Part shown: positions 35,840-43,214 of the stretch, piece after piece | Layout: every line of letters starts with the position of its first letter | Position numbering within the stretch: position 1 is the first letter of the stretch | NCBI RefSeq assembly: GCF_002514735.1 | Contig: NZ_NBWU01000005.1 | Span: 124,001 to 188,000, forward strand | Reading direction: 5' to 3' | DNA from: Sediminicola luteus | GTDB taxonomy: Bacteria > Bacteroidota > Bacteroidia > Flavobacteriales > Flavobacteriaceae | DNA length: 64,000 nucleotides | Notes under the pieces: generated by a model | Seen by the model: only the letters and a program-made list of their open reading frames with translations | Databases searched by the model: none | Told to the model about the DNA's origin: nothing | Position numbers and translations under genes: made by a program

Positions 35840-37747
35840 ATGAGTAATTATCACATTAAGCATCTGGAGGAATATTATCAAGTGTATCGGAAATCGGTAC
35901 GGAATCCGGAAGCCTTTTGGGAAGAAATAGCCGAAGAACATTTTGTTTGGCGAAAGAAATGGGACAAAGTATTGGAATGGGATTTTTCCAAGCCTGAGGT
36001 AAGTTGGTTTAAAAATGCCAAATTGAACATTACCGAGAACTGCCTAGATCGCCATTTGCCCACCCGTCGCGATAAGACCGCTATATTATTCGAACCGAAC
36101 GACCCTAAAGAGGGAGCGCAGCATATTACCTATGGTCAATTACACGAAAGGGTTTGTAAAATGGCCAATGTTTTGATAGAAAAAGGGGTGAGAAAAGGCG
36201 ATCGGGTCTGTATATACCTGCCCATGATACCCGAGTTGGCCATTTCTGTTTTGGCTTGTGCCCGCATTGGGGCCATTCACTCGGTGGTGTTTGCCGGTTT
36301 TTCATCTACAGCACTGTCTACCCGTATTAATGACTCTGATTGTAAAATGGTCATTACCTCCGACGGTTCGTATCGGGGCAATAAAACTATCGACCTTAAA
36401 GGTATTGTAGATGCGGCATTGGAAGATTGCCCAGGAGCGAATACCGTATTGGTAGCCAAAAGAATCCACTCGGATATATCCATGCAAGAGGGTCGTGATT
36501 TTTGGTTGGCCCCACTTTTGGAGAATGCCTATGGCGACCGAAATGCCGAGATTATGGATGCCGAAGACCCTTTGTTTATCTTGTATACCTCGGGTTCTAC
36601 GGGTAAACCCAAGGGTATGGTACATACTTGTGGGGGCTATATGGTGTATACGGCCTATACCTTTAAAAACGTATTTCAGTATCGCGAAGAAGATGTGTAT
36701 TGGTGTACTGCCGATATCGGTTGGATAACCGGACATTCGTATATCGTTTACGGTCCGTTGGCCAATGGCGCTACTACGGTAATGTTCGAGGGTGTGCCTT
36801 CGTATCCGGATTATGGTCGTTTCTGGGAAATCGTTGAAAAACATAAGATAAACCAATTCTATACGGCCCCGACCGCCATTCGAGCTTTGGCCAAAGAGAA
36901 TTTGGATTATGTAGAAAAATATGACCTATCGTCTTTAAAGGTGCTAGGGTCTGTGGGAGAGCCTATTAATGAGGAAGCTTGGCACTGGTATAATAACAAT
37001 ATTGGTAAAAAACATAGTCCGATCGTAGATACTTGGTGGCAGACCGAGACCGGGGGCATTATGATTACACCTATACCCTATGTAACTCCGACTACCCCAA
37101 CCTATGCCACTTTGCCTTTTATTGGTATACAACCTGCCTTAATGGACGAAAACGGACAAGAAATTGAAGGCAACCAAGTCGAAGGTAGGTTGTGTGTGAA
37201 ATTCCCATGGCCTTCTATGGCACGTACCATTTGGGGCAACCATGAACGTTATAGGGACACCTATTTCTCGGCCTATGACAATAAATACTTTACCGGCGAC
37301 GGAGCCATGCGCGATGCCGTGGGTTACTATCGAATAACAGGTAGGGTAGACGATGTGATTATTGTATCTGGACATAATCTGGGTACGGCCCCAATTGAAG
37401 ATTCGATCAATGAACACCCAGCCGTTGCCGAATCGGCCATTGTTGGTTTCCCACACGATGTTAAGGGGAATGCCTTGTATGGCTATGTGATCTTAAAGGA
37501 AACCGGCGAAAGTAGGGATCGCGATAATTTGAGAAAAGAGATCAACCAGCAGATAACCGAACAGATCGGCCCAATCGCTAAATTGGACAAGATCCAATTC
37601 GTGCCCGGTTTGCCCAAAACCCGTTCGGGTAAGATTATGCGTCGTATTTTGAGAAAGATAGCTTCTAAAGACACTTCGAACCTTGGCGATGTAAGTACGC
37701 TACTGAATCCGGAGGTGGTCGAAAAGATTATGGACGAGGCTTTGTAG
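35840..37747 (+). CDS. acs: acetyl-CoA synthetase
   Basis: A 635-residue AMP-forming acyl-CoA synthetase that activates acetate to acetyl-CoA in the cytoplasm. Motifs: YTSGSTGKPKGMVHT (ATP loop), TWWQTETGG, the hinge region YYRITGRVDDVI, and PKTRSGKIMRRILRK with K598, the residue controlled by acetylation in other Acs proteins. Full length. Flavobacteria often encode several acs-like genes, so other short acids cannot be excluded. It stands alone; a hairpin with a T run at 37786 follows. Confidence 0.94.
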   Translation: MSNYHIKHLEEYYQVYRKSVRNPEAFWEEIAEEHFVWRKKWDKVLEWDFSKPEVSWFKNAKLNITENCLDRHLPTRRDKTAILFEPNDPKEGAQHITYGQLHERVCKMANVLIEKGVRKGDRVCIYLPMIPELAISVLACARIGAIHSVVFAGFSSTALSTRINDSDCKMVITSDGSYRGNKTIDLKGIVDAALEDCPGANTVLVAKRIHSDISMQEGRDFWLAPLLENAYGDRNAEIMDAEDPLFILYTSGSTGKPKGMVHTCGGYMVYTAYTFKNVFQYREEDVYWCTADIGWITGHSYIVYGPLANGATTVMFEGVPSYPDYGRFWEIVEKHKINQFYTAPTAIRALAKENLDYVEKYDLSSLKVLGSVGEPINEEAWHWYNNNIGKKHSPIVDTWWQTETGGIMITPIPYVTPTTPTYATLPFIGIQPALMDENGQEIEGNQVEGRLCVKFPWPSMARTIWGNHERYRDTYFSAYDNKYFTGDGAMRDAVGYYRITGRVDDVIIVSGHNLGTAPIEDSINEHPAVAESAIVGFPHDVKGNALYGYVILKETGESRDRDNLRKEINQQITEQIGPIAKLDKIQFVPGLPKTRSGKIMRRILRKIASKDTSNLGDVSTLLNPEVVEKIMDEAL

Positions 37748-37785
37748 TCGTCTAATTAACTATGGCATGGTATTGTCACACTGAG

Positions 37786-37839
37786 CGCAGTCGAAGTGGT
37801 TTTAAACGATGGGTTTAAGATGCTTCGACTGCGTTTTTT
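37786..37839 (+). terminator. terminator behind acs, made from a dispersed palindromic repeat
   Basis: Perfect 11-bp arms CGCAGTCGAAG and CTTCGACTGCG with a 26-nt loop, followed by six T. The arm CACTGAGCGCAGTCGAAGTG is of a type repeated widely between genes in Bacteroidota (from memory), so a repeat seems to serve as the terminator. Confidence 0.65.
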
Positions 37840-37953
37840 ATTGGAACGAAGTTTAATTTGTGGCAACCCCTGCGTTAGGGGGCGTATAGAAAAGCCCACA
37901 GCCCGGAAGCATGTAGGGCGCGGACTTGTATGGGAGCACCCGACCGCGACCTT

Positions 37954-37996
37954 ATACCATTTCAAAATTGAAATGGTATTGGGCGGGGTAACGCCC
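37954..37996. repeat. 26-bp palindrome plus small hairpin between acs and the Nramp-like gene
   Basis: Perfect 12-bp arms (ATACCATTTCAA and TTGAAATGGTAT) with a 2-bp centre at 37954-37979 are followed by GGGCG/CGCCC at 37981-37996. The pair lies just behind the stop of the minus-strand transporter gene and may end its transcript. Confidence 0.6.
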
Positions 37997-38001
37997 AAAA
38001 C

Positions 38002-39249
38002 TCAAAACAAAATAATATAGCCGTAATAGGCGGCGAAAAGGGTTAGGACCACAATACCGATATAGCTTAAAATATGGAGCCAAGTACCGGGCCGGGCCGT
38101 TGCGGGAATATGGTCTTGGTTCACCACTTTTAAGTTCATGTAGCCAAGCAAGGGGGCCATAACAAAAGATACAAAGGTGGCTATGCCCACCAGTATTCCC
38201 ATATTGGCACCAAAACCAAGAATGACCAAGAAGTTCACCAAGGCTAATAGCAATACCATTACCGTAAAACCTTTGGAGCTGCGCCATTTTAATTTTGGGG
38301 CCAACAGACTTACAACATCGGTATTTACCCGGGCAAGGGCATCGTGGGCGGTCATACAGGTACTGAACATGGTAGCGAAGGCGGCTATGGCGATTATGGG
38401 GTAGCTCCATGCTCCGATATGGGTCGTGAACAACGATACCAATTGATCGGCAAATGCGATTCCGTTCCCGCTAATTTCGGTGCCACTACCGTATAAGGTT
38501 AGCCAGCCGATAAGTAGAAAGAACAGGGCCAAAAGGGCGGTTAGGGCGTAGCCAAAGCCAAATTCGGTAAGGGCTTCGGACAGTGAGGGTTTGCGGGGGA
38601 GTAGTTTTTGTTTTTCCAGTCCCCAGAAACTCATCCAGGTACTGGCCTCTACGGCCGTTGGCATCCACCCGACCAAACCGATGATGAACAAAATACCGGC
38701 CCCATCGAAAAATGGTTGTGGGTTAAAATCGGGACTTGGGGAGATACTCCCTTTTACGACCACGGCTACGGTGGTTACCAATAAGGCTAAAAAAAGTAGG
38801 CTAACCACCCATTTTAAAGCGTTTTCGAGAAATTTATAACGCCCGATGATCAAAAGGGCCGAGATTAAGACGAAAAGTACCAAAGCCACGGTGGCCATAG
38901 AATAGCTAACCCCAAGAAGATTGATCAATAAGCCGGCCGTAACGGTGTATAAGGCGGCCAACATGGTCAGGGAAGAAACCAAATTGATCAGGGCATAGAA
39001 CCAAAGGTACCAACGGCCCTTTTCGGCATAGCCTTCAATAAGGGTTTTATCGGTAAGATTGGTATAGCGCACCCCGAATTCAAAAAAAGGATATTTGAGT
39101 ACATTGGCCAAAACGATCGGAATGGCCATAAGCCAACCGTATTGGGCACCGGCCTTGGTAGAAAGTACCAAATGCGAGGTGCCAATGGCCATAGAGGCAA
39201 ACAATAGCCCAGGGCCTAGGTAGCGTAATAGGTATTTTAGGTTTGGCAT
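38002..39249 (-). CDS. Nramp-family transporter with noncanonical metal-site motifs
   Basis: A 415-residue inner-membrane protein with 11 or so helices and an Nramp-like frame: RYLGPGLLFASM in helix 1, KAGAQYGWL after it, and GWMPTAVEAS in helix 6. In classic MntH/Nramp, helix 1 carries DPGN and helix 6 MPH. Here these positions read GTSH (residues 23-26) and MPT (196-198), so the usual Asp and Asn metal ligands are missing while the Met is kept. It may move another ion or work differently. No regulator or binding site is seen nearby. Confidence 0.8.
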   Translation of the reverse strand: MPNLKYLLRYLGPGLLFASMAIGTSHLVLSTKAGAQYGWLMAIPIVLANVLKYPFFEFGVRYTNLTDKTLIEGYAEKGRWYLWFYALINLVSSLTMLAALYTVTAGLLINLLGVSYSMATVALVLFVLISALLIIGRYKFLENALKWVVSLLFLALLVTTVAVVVKGSISPSPDFNPQPFFDGAGILFIIGLVGWMPTAVEASTWMSFWGLEKQKLLPRKPSLSEALTEFGFGYALTALLALFFLLIGWLTLYGSGTEISGNGIAFADQLVSLFTTHIGAWSYPIIAIAAFATMFSTCMTAHDALARVNTDVVSLLAPKLKWRSSKGFTVMVLLLALVNFLVILGFGANMGILVGIATFVSFVMAPLLGYMNLKVVNQDHIPATARPGTWLHILSYIGIVVLTLFAAYYGYIILF

Positions 39250-39713
39250 GGTTAAAGTATTGCTGGGTGTAAAATAGGGAAAAACTATGGGAAATTTGAG
39301 TCGGGTCGTATTCTGAACCGTGTATAACCGGCGCCATGTTTGGAAATATCCTAGTTAGGTCGGTATTCGAAAAATGCCAGGTAGGTTCAATACGTATAGG
39401 GGGTTCTTGGGATTTTGCAATGCTGCCATGATTTTTTATAAATGCGTAGGTCCTTGGTCTTTTGGGTGTAAGTATCATAAAGTGTGACCGTTATATTGTG
39501 GTCGGTTTTATGACTTGGCCGTGTCACGGCAAAAGCATGAAGGATTTTCCATCAGCGGATGCAATACTTTGACAGTATTAACAGTTATGTATAAAAACAA
39601 ACGCACGATCTGAGGCCAGCCCATGGCATAGACCTCCAACTAGCCCAGACTAGTTTTCCTAACATATAATCAACCAAAACTTCAGGTGCTTTGGTGCCCT
39701 GGCCAATTATTGT
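39250..39713. other. intergenic region without a gene
   Basis: The divergent space between the Nramp-like gene and the tyrosine autokinase gene. No credible ORF, RNA gene or TAnnTTTG box is visible. The only structure I see is a 6-bp inverted repeat (AATACT and AGTATT at 39563-39579). Promoters for both flanking genes must lie here but cannot be placed. Confidence 0.5.
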
Positions 39714-42026
39714 ATGATCTCTTCCGGTTCCCCCCTGAAGCATGACGATGAAATGGAGATCGACCTTCAGGAATTATTGGGTTTTGTACTGTCCCAATGG
39801 AAAAAAATGGTACTTGGTGGTCTTATTGGGGCCTTGTTGGCCTTTGGGTACTTAAAAACGGTTAATCCAAAATTTAGGGTTGAAACATCGGTACTGTTAA
39901 AGAGTGTAACGAATAGTATTCCAGATGAACTTTCGGTTTTTGATGATTTAGGTATGGTTTCAGGGTCGGCTAGTACCTTGGAAGATGAGATACAGTTATT
40001 TCGATCCCGCCCCTTAATAAAGCAGATGGTTGAAAAACATAACCTGCATATCCGTTATTATTCAAAAAATAGCTTTAAAAACACAGAGCTCTTTTTAGAT
40101 AAACCATTTAAATTGGAATGGTTAAGTCCCATTAATGATTCTTATACCTTTGATTTTGCCTTACTAGATTCGGAAAACTTTAGTTTATCGATTAATGGTT
40201 CCGAGGAAATGCCTCTGCACTTTAATAAGGAAATTGGCTATGAGAATGTTCGTTTTCGAATTATTCCATTATTGGATATAAACGCCTTAAAGGGGCAATC
40301 TTATCAGATTTATTGTACTCCTATCTCCAAAACGGTCAATCAGATTATTAACAACTTACAGATAAATCCACTTAGTGATAAAACCCACGGACTTACACTG
40401 ACTATGGAAGTGGAGCAAGCAGAGAGGGGACAATTGATATTGGAGGAATTGGTTGCTACCTACAATAAACTGGAGCAAGATGATAAAAATTTAATATCTG
40501 AAAATACGGCGGCATTCATTGATAGCCGACTAAAGGGAATTACCAAAGAATTAGTAATGGTTGAAGGTCATCTGGAATCATTTAAGACCCAACGGGTGTT
40601 GACCGATTTAGATATGGAATCGGGGCTTTATCTGCGGGATAATGCGCAATCGAGGCAAGAAATTAACACCTTGAGCACCCAATTGGAGTTGGCCCTTTTG
40701 ATGAAAAAATCCGTTCTCGAGGGTGGTATTCAGCTGTTGCCGACCAATATTGGTTTGGATCATAGTGGGGTTAAGGAAACCATAGATAATTTCAATCAAT
40801 TGATTTTAGAAAAAAACCAATTGCTGGAAAGTGCCTCGGAGAACCATCCTACCATTTTAACTATGAATGAACGTTTGACCGAGTTGCAAAAAGGAATAGC
40901 GATTAGTCTCGAAGGTTATATAGGGCAAATCGGTCAGCAAATTAAAGGGGCGGGTTCTTTTCAAGGGCAAACTTCAACGGCCTTGAGGGCTATGCCCAAA
41001 AAAGAAAGGGAATATCGTAGTATACAGCGTCAGCAGCATGTAAAAGAAAGTCTGTATTTGTATTTATTAAAGAAAAGGGAGGAAATAGCCATTTCATTAG
41101 CTTCGGTGGCCCCAAACGCCAAATTAATAAATAACCCCCATGTTCATGAGTCTCCCGTTTTTCCGAAGTATCATTTGATTTTGGCCGCTGGTACCGGTTT
41201 GGGGTCGGTTATTCCTTTGGTAATTAGTTTTTTACTGTTTTTTTTAAATGGAAAAATCAGCAATGGTCAAGAATTAGAAGCTATGGTCGGCATACCGGTA
41301 TTGGCCGATATAGCGAAGCATAAATCCAAAGTGAAGTACCTTTTTGGGGATGATGATTTTAGTAGTACGGCCGAATCGTTCCGTCTTTTGGATGCCAACC
41401 TCGATTTTATGTTGGATACCCATCCGGATGACACTTGCCGTACCGTTTTGGTGACCAGTTCCATTAGTGGGGAAGGTAAGTCTTTTGTGGCTTTGAATTA
41501 CGCCCGTAGTTTGGCGTTGGCCGGAAAAAAAGTGTTGTTATTGGATACCGATGTCCGCGCTTCGAAACTGATGGGGTATTTAGGGGTAGACCATGAATTC
41601 GGGCTCTCGGATTATTTAAGATACCCGCATATTTCTGTTTCCGACATTGTTTTCAAAGCAGAAGGTATACCTAAGCTCGATGTTATCGGTGCGGGTCAAT
41701 TGTTAAAATCGGTATCTGATTTTATGACGAACAGAAAACTTCGAGAATTAATAGAGCAACTCCAGTTAGATTATGATTACTTGATCATTGACACCCCGCC
41801 TGTGGCTACCCTTTCCGATACGTTACGTTTAAAAGACTACGCGGATATATGTTTGTATGTGGTCCGTGCGAATTATGTAGACAAGAAACTTCTTCATTTT
41901 CCAAAGAAACTATTTCAAGAAAATCGTTTTCGTCATTTTGCATTGATTATGAACGATGTAGATTATACCAAAACCGACTATTACAAATATGGGTATCTGT
42001 ATACTGAAAAAGGGGAGGTGGGGTAG
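39714..42026 (+). CDS. polysaccharide chain-length/tyrosine autokinase (Wzc-like)
   Basis: A 770-residue protein: Wzz domain with helix 1 at about 28-48, a long periplasmic coiled part, helix 2 at about 485-510, and a cytoplasmic BY-kinase with Walker A SSISGEGKSF (about 583), Walker A' VLLLDTDVRASK and Walker B YLIIDTPPVATL. The C-terminus carries a Tyr cluster (TDYYKYGYLY), the usual autophosphorylation site. Such proteins control capsule or exopolysaccharide length and export. Here no Wza-like or glycosyltransferase gene is near: the neighbours are a transporter and tRNA genes. ATG 39753 is an alternative start. Confidence 0.92.
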   Translation: MISSGSPLKHDDEMEIDLQELLGFVLSQWKKMVLGGLIGALLAFGYLKTVNPKFRVETSVLLKSVTNSIPDELSVFDDLGMVSGSASTLEDEIQLFRSRPLIKQMVEKHNLHIRYYSKNSFKNTELFLDKPFKLEWLSPINDSYTFDFALLDSENFSLSINGSEEMPLHFNKEIGYENVRFRIIPLLDINALKGQSYQIYCTPISKTVNQIINNLQINPLSDKTHGLTLTMEVEQAERGQLILEELVATYNKLEQDDKNLISENTAAFIDSRLKGITKELVMVEGHLESFKTQRVLTDLDMESGLYLRDNAQSRQEINTLSTQLELALLMKKSVLEGGIQLLPTNIGLDHSGVKETIDNFNQLILEKNQLLESASENHPTILTMNERLTELQKGIAISLEGYIGQIGQQIKGAGSFQGQTSTALRAMPKKEREYRSIQRQQHVKESLYLYLLKKREEIAISLASVAPNAKLINNPHVHESPVFPKYHLILAAGTGLGSVIPLVISFLLFFLNGKISNGQELEAMVGIPVLADIAKHKSKVKYLFGDDDFSSTAESFRLLDANLDFMLDTHPDDTCRTVLVTSSISGEGKSFVALNYARSLALAGKKVLLLDTDVRASKLMGYLGVDHEFGLSDYLRYPHISVSDIVFKAEGIPKLDVIGAGQLLKSVSDFMTNRKLRELIEQLQLDYDYLIIDTPPVATLSDTLRLKDYADICLYVVRANYVDKKLLHFPKKLFQENRFRHFALIMNDVDYTKTDYYKYGYLYTEKGEVG

Positions 42027-42052
42027 GAATTAAGTATGTTATTGCCGGCATG

Positions 42053-42090
42053 AAAAAACCCTTCAAAATCAATTGATTAAGAAGGGTTTT
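42053..42090 (-). terminator. terminator behind tRNA-Leu
   Basis: Perfect 10-bp arms (AAAACCCTTC and GAAGGGTTTT) with a 16-nt loop. On the minus strand it is followed by a run of six T and lies directly behind the tRNA. Confidence 0.75.
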
Positions 42091-42092
42091 CG

Positions 42093-42177
42093 TACTCGAG
42101 GCGGGACTTGAACCCGCACGGCCATAATGGCCATTGGATTTTAAGTCCAACGTGTCTACCAATTCCACCACTCGAGC
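42093..42177 (-). tRNA. tRNA-Leu (anticodon UAA)
   Basis: An 85-nt class II tRNA. The acceptor arm GCTCGAG pairs with CTCGAGT (first pair G-U). The anticodon loop is GGACTTAAAATCC with TAA. The long variable arm (TGGCCATTATGGCCG region) and the T arm GCGGGTTCAAGTCCCGC are present. CCA is not encoded. No promoter element is visible between it and the tRNA-Gly terminator. Confidence 0.95.
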
Positions 42178-42228
42178 ATCCTTGGCTCAGTGTCTCCCTC
42201 CCTCCCGTTAGCTATCGGGATATCGGGA

Positions 42229-42248
42229 CCACCACTCGGGCCCTTGGC
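42229..42248 (-). pseudogene. fragment duplicating the 5' end of tRNA-Leu and its flank
   Basis: The segment repeats 42165-42186 with one substitution and a 2-bp gap: the first 13 nt of the tRNA (12 identical) plus CCTTGGC from the upstream flank. It lies 64 bp further upstream. It is too short to be functional and reads as a scar of a lost tandem copy. Confidence 0.4.
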
Positions 42249-42282
42249 CATACGACATATGGCATTTCGGTAGTGTGTTAAC

Positions 42283-42314
42283 AAAAAACGATTCCATTGG
42301 TAGTAATGGAACCG
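42283..42314 (-). terminator. terminator behind tRNA-Gly
   Basis: Arms CGATTCCATT and AATGGAACCG (one mismatch-type pair) with a 6-nt loop. On the minus strand the hairpin is followed by six T. Confidence 0.75.
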
Positions 42315-42321
42315 CTTTCGT

Positions 42322-42397
42322 TGGAGCGAAAAACGGGATTCGAACCCGCGACCTCAACCTTGGCAAGGTTGCGCTCTACCAACTGAGCTATTTTCGC
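42322..42397 (-). tRNA. tRNA-Gly (anticodon GCC)
   Basis: A 76-nt tRNA including an encoded CCA end. The acceptor arm is GCGAAAA, the D loop has AGTTGGTAGAGC, the anticodon loop CTTGCCAAG contains GCC, the T arm is GCGGGTTCGAATCCCG, and the discriminator base is T as expected for Gly. Confidence 0.96.
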
Positions 42398-42470
42398 GTA
42401 TATCACGCGGTTTCCCATCGTGATCGTCTGTTTAAGAACATGCACCCAACCTTGTGGTGTGATGCGGAGG

Positions 42471-42499
42471 CAAATTTAATACATTTCTTGAAAAAGCAA
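42471..42499 (-). promoter_or_regulatory. promoter for tRNA-Gly
   Basis: On the minus strand, TTG (42497-42499) and TAAATTTG (42471-42478) are 18 bp apart, matching the Bacteroidota -33/-7 pair. The -7 box lies 73 bp before the mature tRNA 5' end. Confidence 0.55.
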
Positions 42500-42603
42500 A
42501 GCAAACCCTGCGGAAAAATGTACTTTTTCTTTAGCTAGATTTTTGTTTGAAACCTAAACCTCGGGTTCTGAGGTGTTCAGATGAATTAAGAATTTGGTTT
42601 TAT

Positions 42604-42652
42604 TCCCCCCCTCTACCTCTGGGAGAGGGGGCTAGGGGGTGAGGGCATCATG
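42604..42652 (-). repeat. dispersed GC-rich repeat, copy 2
   Basis: In the opposite orientation it matches 3494-3540 nearly base for base, including the CCCTCTCCCAGAGGTAGAGG core. Its right part begins the tandem array that follows. Confidence 0.8.
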
Positions 42653-42965
42653 TCCCCGGATTACATGTAGCAATAACGGAAACCTTATTTATGAAATTTG
42701 AATGGAGGTAAACTACGCAGGTAACCAAATCCCAGAAACGCTTACTACAGGTACATAAAATGTCCACTTTAAGGCTAGGGGGTGAGGGCAGCGCGTCACG
42801 GATTAAATGTTAGGAATAACGGAAACATGATAAAGGAATATGAAAAAGGGTAAACTGCGCAGTCAAACAAATACTAGGATGGATTCTTACGGGTACACCA
42901 AGTGTTCACTTTAAGGCTAGGGGGTGAAGGCAGCGCGTCACGGATTAAATGTGCTAATGGAAATC
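42631..42965. repeat. tandem array of about 143-bp units, 2.3 copies
   Basis: The phrase GCTAGGGGGTGA(A/G)GGCA recurs at 42631, 42774 and 42916, and each full unit also shares the middle (GGTAAACT(A/G)CGCAG) and the end (CACTTTAAG). The third unit breaks off after about 45 bp. The units carry no ORF. The rest of this gap, to the mutS end at 43215, holds a CCCCGATATTAATCGGGA-type palindrome near 43185 but no gene. Confidence 0.75.
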
Positions 42966-43214
42966 AAGGTTAATTAAAAACGTTATTTGGAAGTAGACTT
43001 CTATCTCTCTATTAAGTGCTTCAAGATAACCGTATGGGCTGTAACACAGAGTTTCACGGAGTAGCCCCGAGTAGCACAGAGATACTCAATTCGTCATTGA
43101 TATTACTCTCACAAAGCTTTAACAGTATAAATCCATTAAACAACCATAAACCCTTCAAACAGGCGAACTGAGTTACCCCCTTTGGGGTCCCGATTAATAT
43201 CGGGGAGGGGGCTC

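Noticed and set aside
41947-42171. A 74-codon minus-strand ORF starting MVELVDTLDLKSNGHYGRAG
   Set aside because: It is the sense reading of tRNA-Leu and its flank, another classic false protein.
42275-42538. An 87-codon plus-strand ORF containing NGIRTRDLNLGKVALYQLS
   Set aside because: It is the antisense of tRNA-Gly; this peptide is a well-known false gene made by tRNA loci.
42604-42965. Possible CRISPR array
   Set aside because: The units are about 143 bp with similarity along their length, there are fewer than three copies, no spacer pattern and no cas genes.
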